DNA of 7,561 nt from NCBI GenBank assembly GCA_022361135.1, contig JAKSBM010000883.1, positions 1 to 7,561 of the forward strand. Direction: 5' to 3'. Origin of the DNA: Desulfobacterales bacterium. GTDB taxonomy: Bacteria > Desulfobacterota > Desulfobacteria > Desulfobacterales > Desulfobacteraceae. A program made the translations under genes and the position numbers. The notes under the pieces are model-generated. The model saw nothing but the letters and a program-made list of their open reading frames with translations. It ran no database searches and was not told the DNA's origin. Positions within the stretch are counted from its first letter, which is position 1. Each line of letters opens with the position of its first letter. Below are positions 6,294 to 7,561 of the stretch, piece by piece.

Positions 6294-6542
6294 ATCTTTA
6301 ATCTTCCTCTATTTTTCAAAGGAAAAATCCGCTGCTGTCACAAATTCTTCCCCCTTGGGTGAAATGCCTTCACCTGATCTACTGCGTTCCAGAATTGTTC
6401 ACGGTAAATTATTACGGCTTCCCATTCCGGGTTTTAAAAATCAGTCAACTCCATTTCGCAAAACATCTGACCCAACAATCATTTGATTGTGAATTCAATG
6501 GGATATCAAAGCTGAACCCCAAACCATTATTCGCTGCATCCG
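6294..6542. other. Intergenic gap, AT-richer than the flanking genes
   Basis: These 249 bases separate the stop of the ATP-grasp subunit gene from the start of xth, both on the minus strand. Base composition is clearly lower in GC than the genes around it. The only structured element seen is the 16-base palindrome at 6475-6490. No strong terminator follows the ATP-grasp gene, and no convincing -35/-10 pair was found for xth. Short plus-strand frames here begin inside xth or show no protein-like pattern. Confidence 0.6.
6475..6490. promoter_or_regulatory. Palindrome ACAATCATTTGATTGT (operator-like)
   Basis: Two 7-base arms, ACAATCA and TGATTGT, are separated by TT, forming an almost perfect inverted repeat about 50 bases beyond the ATP-grasp gene stop and about 180 bases upstream of the xth start. 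The size suits a dimeric helix-turn-helix regulator site. The stem is too AT-rich, and lacks a following T-tract, for a good terminator. Function is unknown. Confidence 0.35.
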
Positions 6543-7220
6543 TTATTTAAAAAGCATGATCCGGGCATCGGCCACCACACATTTTTCAGGGCCGCAGATC
6601 ACCGGATTCAAGTCAATGGATTCATACCAGGATTCCAATGCCATGACCAGTTGGGAAAAGGAAACCACGCATTCCCGAAGGGCTTCCATATTTACCCCGG
6701 CCTGGCCCCTGTGTCCCTTAAACAGGGGCGCAGCCGTGAGGGAATCCACCATGGAGTCCACATCCCCGGTGGAGACCGGCGCCAGGCGTATGGCCGTATC
6801 ATTATAAATTTCCACGGCGGTTCCGCCCAGGCCCAAGAGGATCACCGGCCCGAACTGGGAATCATTTTTGGAACCCAGCATCACTTCGATGCCGGTCACC
6901 ATCTCCTCCACCAACACCTGGTCGCATCCGGGCAGGGAAAGGAGACGGGTCATTTCATTTTTTAAATATTCCGGGTCATGGATATGGGTGACCACGGCCT
7001 CGTGCTCGGTCTTGTGTAGGATTTGACCGGAAACCGCTTTGGCCACCACAGGCCCCTGGAGCTGATCCAGAAACCCTGCGGCTGCGTCTGTGTCCGAGGT
7101 CAGGACAAAATTGGGGATATCCAACCCGGTGTCTGCCATGATTTTTTTAGCATCGGGTTCCAGGACCCAGCCCCGGGCTTTGGACGCGTCCATGATGGGA
7201 TGATGGGATTGGGCTAGCAT
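6543..7220 (-). CDS. ADP-forming acyl-CoA (acetyl-CoA) synthetase, beta (ATP-grasp) subunit
   Basis: The nucleotide-binding subunit of the NDP-forming acyl-CoA synthetases, which convert acyl-CoA, ADP and phosphate to the free acid, CoA and ATP. The 225 residues match the length of stand-alone beta subunits and show the ATP-grasp pattern: VVAKAVSGQILHKTE (58-72, Lys61 and the His69 expected to relay phosphate), VLVEEMVTGIEVMLG (102-116), FGPVILLGLGGTAVEIYND (123-141) and a C-terminal IDLNPV with ADARI. The ATG at 7220 is preferred because AAGAGG (7234-7229) lies eight bases upstream; the GTG at 7229 would overlap that site. It overlaps the alpha gene by 7 bases in another frame, so the two are coupled separate subunits, not a frameshifted fusion. 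After HKTE the sequence reads HEAV where I recall glycines in most relatives. Confidence 0.88.
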   Translation of the reverse strand: MLAQSHHPIMDASKARGWVLEPDAKKIMADTGLDIPNFVLTSDTDAAAGFLDQLQGPVVAKAVSGQILHKTEHEAVVTHIHDPEYLKNEMTRLLSLPGCDQVLVEEMVTGIEVMLGSKNDSQFGPVILLGLGGTAVEIYNDTAIRLAPVSTGDVDSMVDSLTAAPLFKGHRGQAGVNMEALRECVVSFSQLVMALESWYESIDLNPVICGPEKCVVADARIMLFK

Positions 7221-7561
7221 GGTCTGCACCTCTTCAATGCCTTGGCCATGAGCACCGCCCCGTCCACGGAGGATGCCACGGGAATATGGTTCAATTCAAA
7301 TCCTTCGATGATGATTTTATACTTGTCTTCGTTGGGTACATAGGCAATCAAGGGCTTGCCCTCGTTCAGGGCCACCTGGCTCAGCTTCGCGCCGATGTCG
7401 GCGGAGATCCCCGGAGAATAAGGCAAAAGCAATGCCACGATGCAATCAATGCCCGGATCCCGGGACAGGTATTTCACCGCCTCCAGAATATCGAGATCGG
7501 AACAGGATCCGGTGAGGTCCATGGGATTGGTCACCGCGGCAATATCCCGGATTTCCGGCGA
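7214..7561 (-). CDS. ADP-forming acyl-CoA (acetyl-CoA) synthetase, alpha (CoA-ligase) subunit, C-terminal part
   Basis: The frame stays open to the window edge, so the gene starts outside; the GTG at 7534 lies in the conserved VTNPMDLTGS motif and is not the start. The 115 visible residues belong to the succinyl-CoA-synthetase-like ligase domain. NPMDLTGS opens the domain, then DILEAVKYLSRDPGIDCIVA, LLLPYSPG, a helix ending GKPLIAYVP, and a final segment HIPVASSVDGAVLMAKAL, which matches the usual '(I)PVF.s.e.Av.al..l' end of these subunits. The CoA-binding domain and the phosphorylated His expected upstream are not visible. The gene ends at TAG (7216-7214) inside the start of the ATP-grasp subunit gene, so the two form an operon and very likely one enzyme complex. 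In anaerobes it usually serves ATP synthesis from acetyl-CoA or branched/aryl acyl-CoAs; substrate cannot be read here. Confidence 0.85.
   Translation of the reverse strand, partial: SPEIRDIAAVTNPMDLTGSCSDLDILEAVKYLSRDPGIDCIVALLLPYSPGISADIGAKLSQVALNEGKPLIAYVPNEDKYKIIIEGFELNHIPVASSVDGAVLMAKALKRCRPC
7229..7234 (-). promoter_or_regulatory. Ribosome binding site AAGAGG for the ATP-grasp subunit
   Basis: On the minus strand AAGAGG lies eight bases before the ATG at 7220, within the last codons of the alpha-subunit gene. This decides the start in favour of the ATG over the GTG three codons earlier, whose first base is the final G of the site. Confidence 0.65.

Noticed and set aside
6145..6550. Plus-strand frames of 113 and 63 codons reaching into the xth upstream gap
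   Set aside because: They begin inside xth or in the AT-rich gap, have no good ribosome site, and show no protein-like conservation pattern.
7214..7229. A frameshift splitting one fused acyl-CoA synthetase gene
   Set aside because: Stand-alone alpha and beta subunits of these sizes are known, the beta gene has its own ribosome site and ATG, and the overlap is typical of coupled genes. A fused ancestor cannot be fully excluded without relatives.

Overview
The window is a 7.56 kb piece of a moderately GC-rich bacterial chromosome. Its gene content is a very large secreted or surface repeat protein, a PAPS-type sulfotransferase, two malate-dehydrogenase-family genes, exonuclease III and a two-subunit ADP-forming acyl-CoA synthetase. 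That mix, together with many CCC, GGC and ATC codons, would suit a marine anaerobe such as a member of the Desulfobacterota. This placement is inference: no rRNA or other lineage marker is present.

Layout. Positions 2-2494 (+) are the C-terminal 830 residues of a giant repeat protein: a part unit, three full 129-residue Ig/cadherin-like repeats ending in VND-type motifs, one different cadherin-like repeat, a proline-rich linker, a putative-Ig (He_PIG/CADG-like) domain and a short tail. After 65 bases with a hairpin comes a sulfotransferase (2560-3390, +). A pyrimidine-rich 189-base gap holds a 14-base direct repeat, a possible promoter and a small hairpin. It precedes two overlapping genes of the lactate/malate dehydrogenase family: a divergent paralogue (3580-4488, +) and a canonical malate dehydrogenase (4488-5435, +). 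A perfect 16-bp-stem bidirectional terminator (5453-5488) separates these from the convergent exonuclease III gene (5511-6293, -). An AT-richer 249-base gap follows, then the ATP-grasp beta subunit (6543-7220, -) and the C-terminal end of the CoA-ligase alpha subunit (7214-7561, -) of an ADP-forming acyl-CoA synthetase. These last two overlap by 7 bases.

How the genes fit together. The dehydrogenase pair and the acyl-CoA synthetase are central carbon enzymes: malate/oxaloacetate interconversion, and acyl-CoA plus ADP and phosphate to acid plus ATP. Exonuclease III is a DNA repair housekeeping gene. The repeat protein and sulfotransferase may be a surface-modification pair, but only their adjacency supports this.

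The most interesting item is the first dehydrogenase. It keeps the catalytic His/Asp and the three substrate arginines, but has Glu in place of the near-invariant substrate Asn and has lost the Gly-His-Gly-Asp context. It is translationally coupled to a normal malate dehydrogenase. I found no CRISPR array, tRNA, rRNA, insertion sequence or recognisable defence system.
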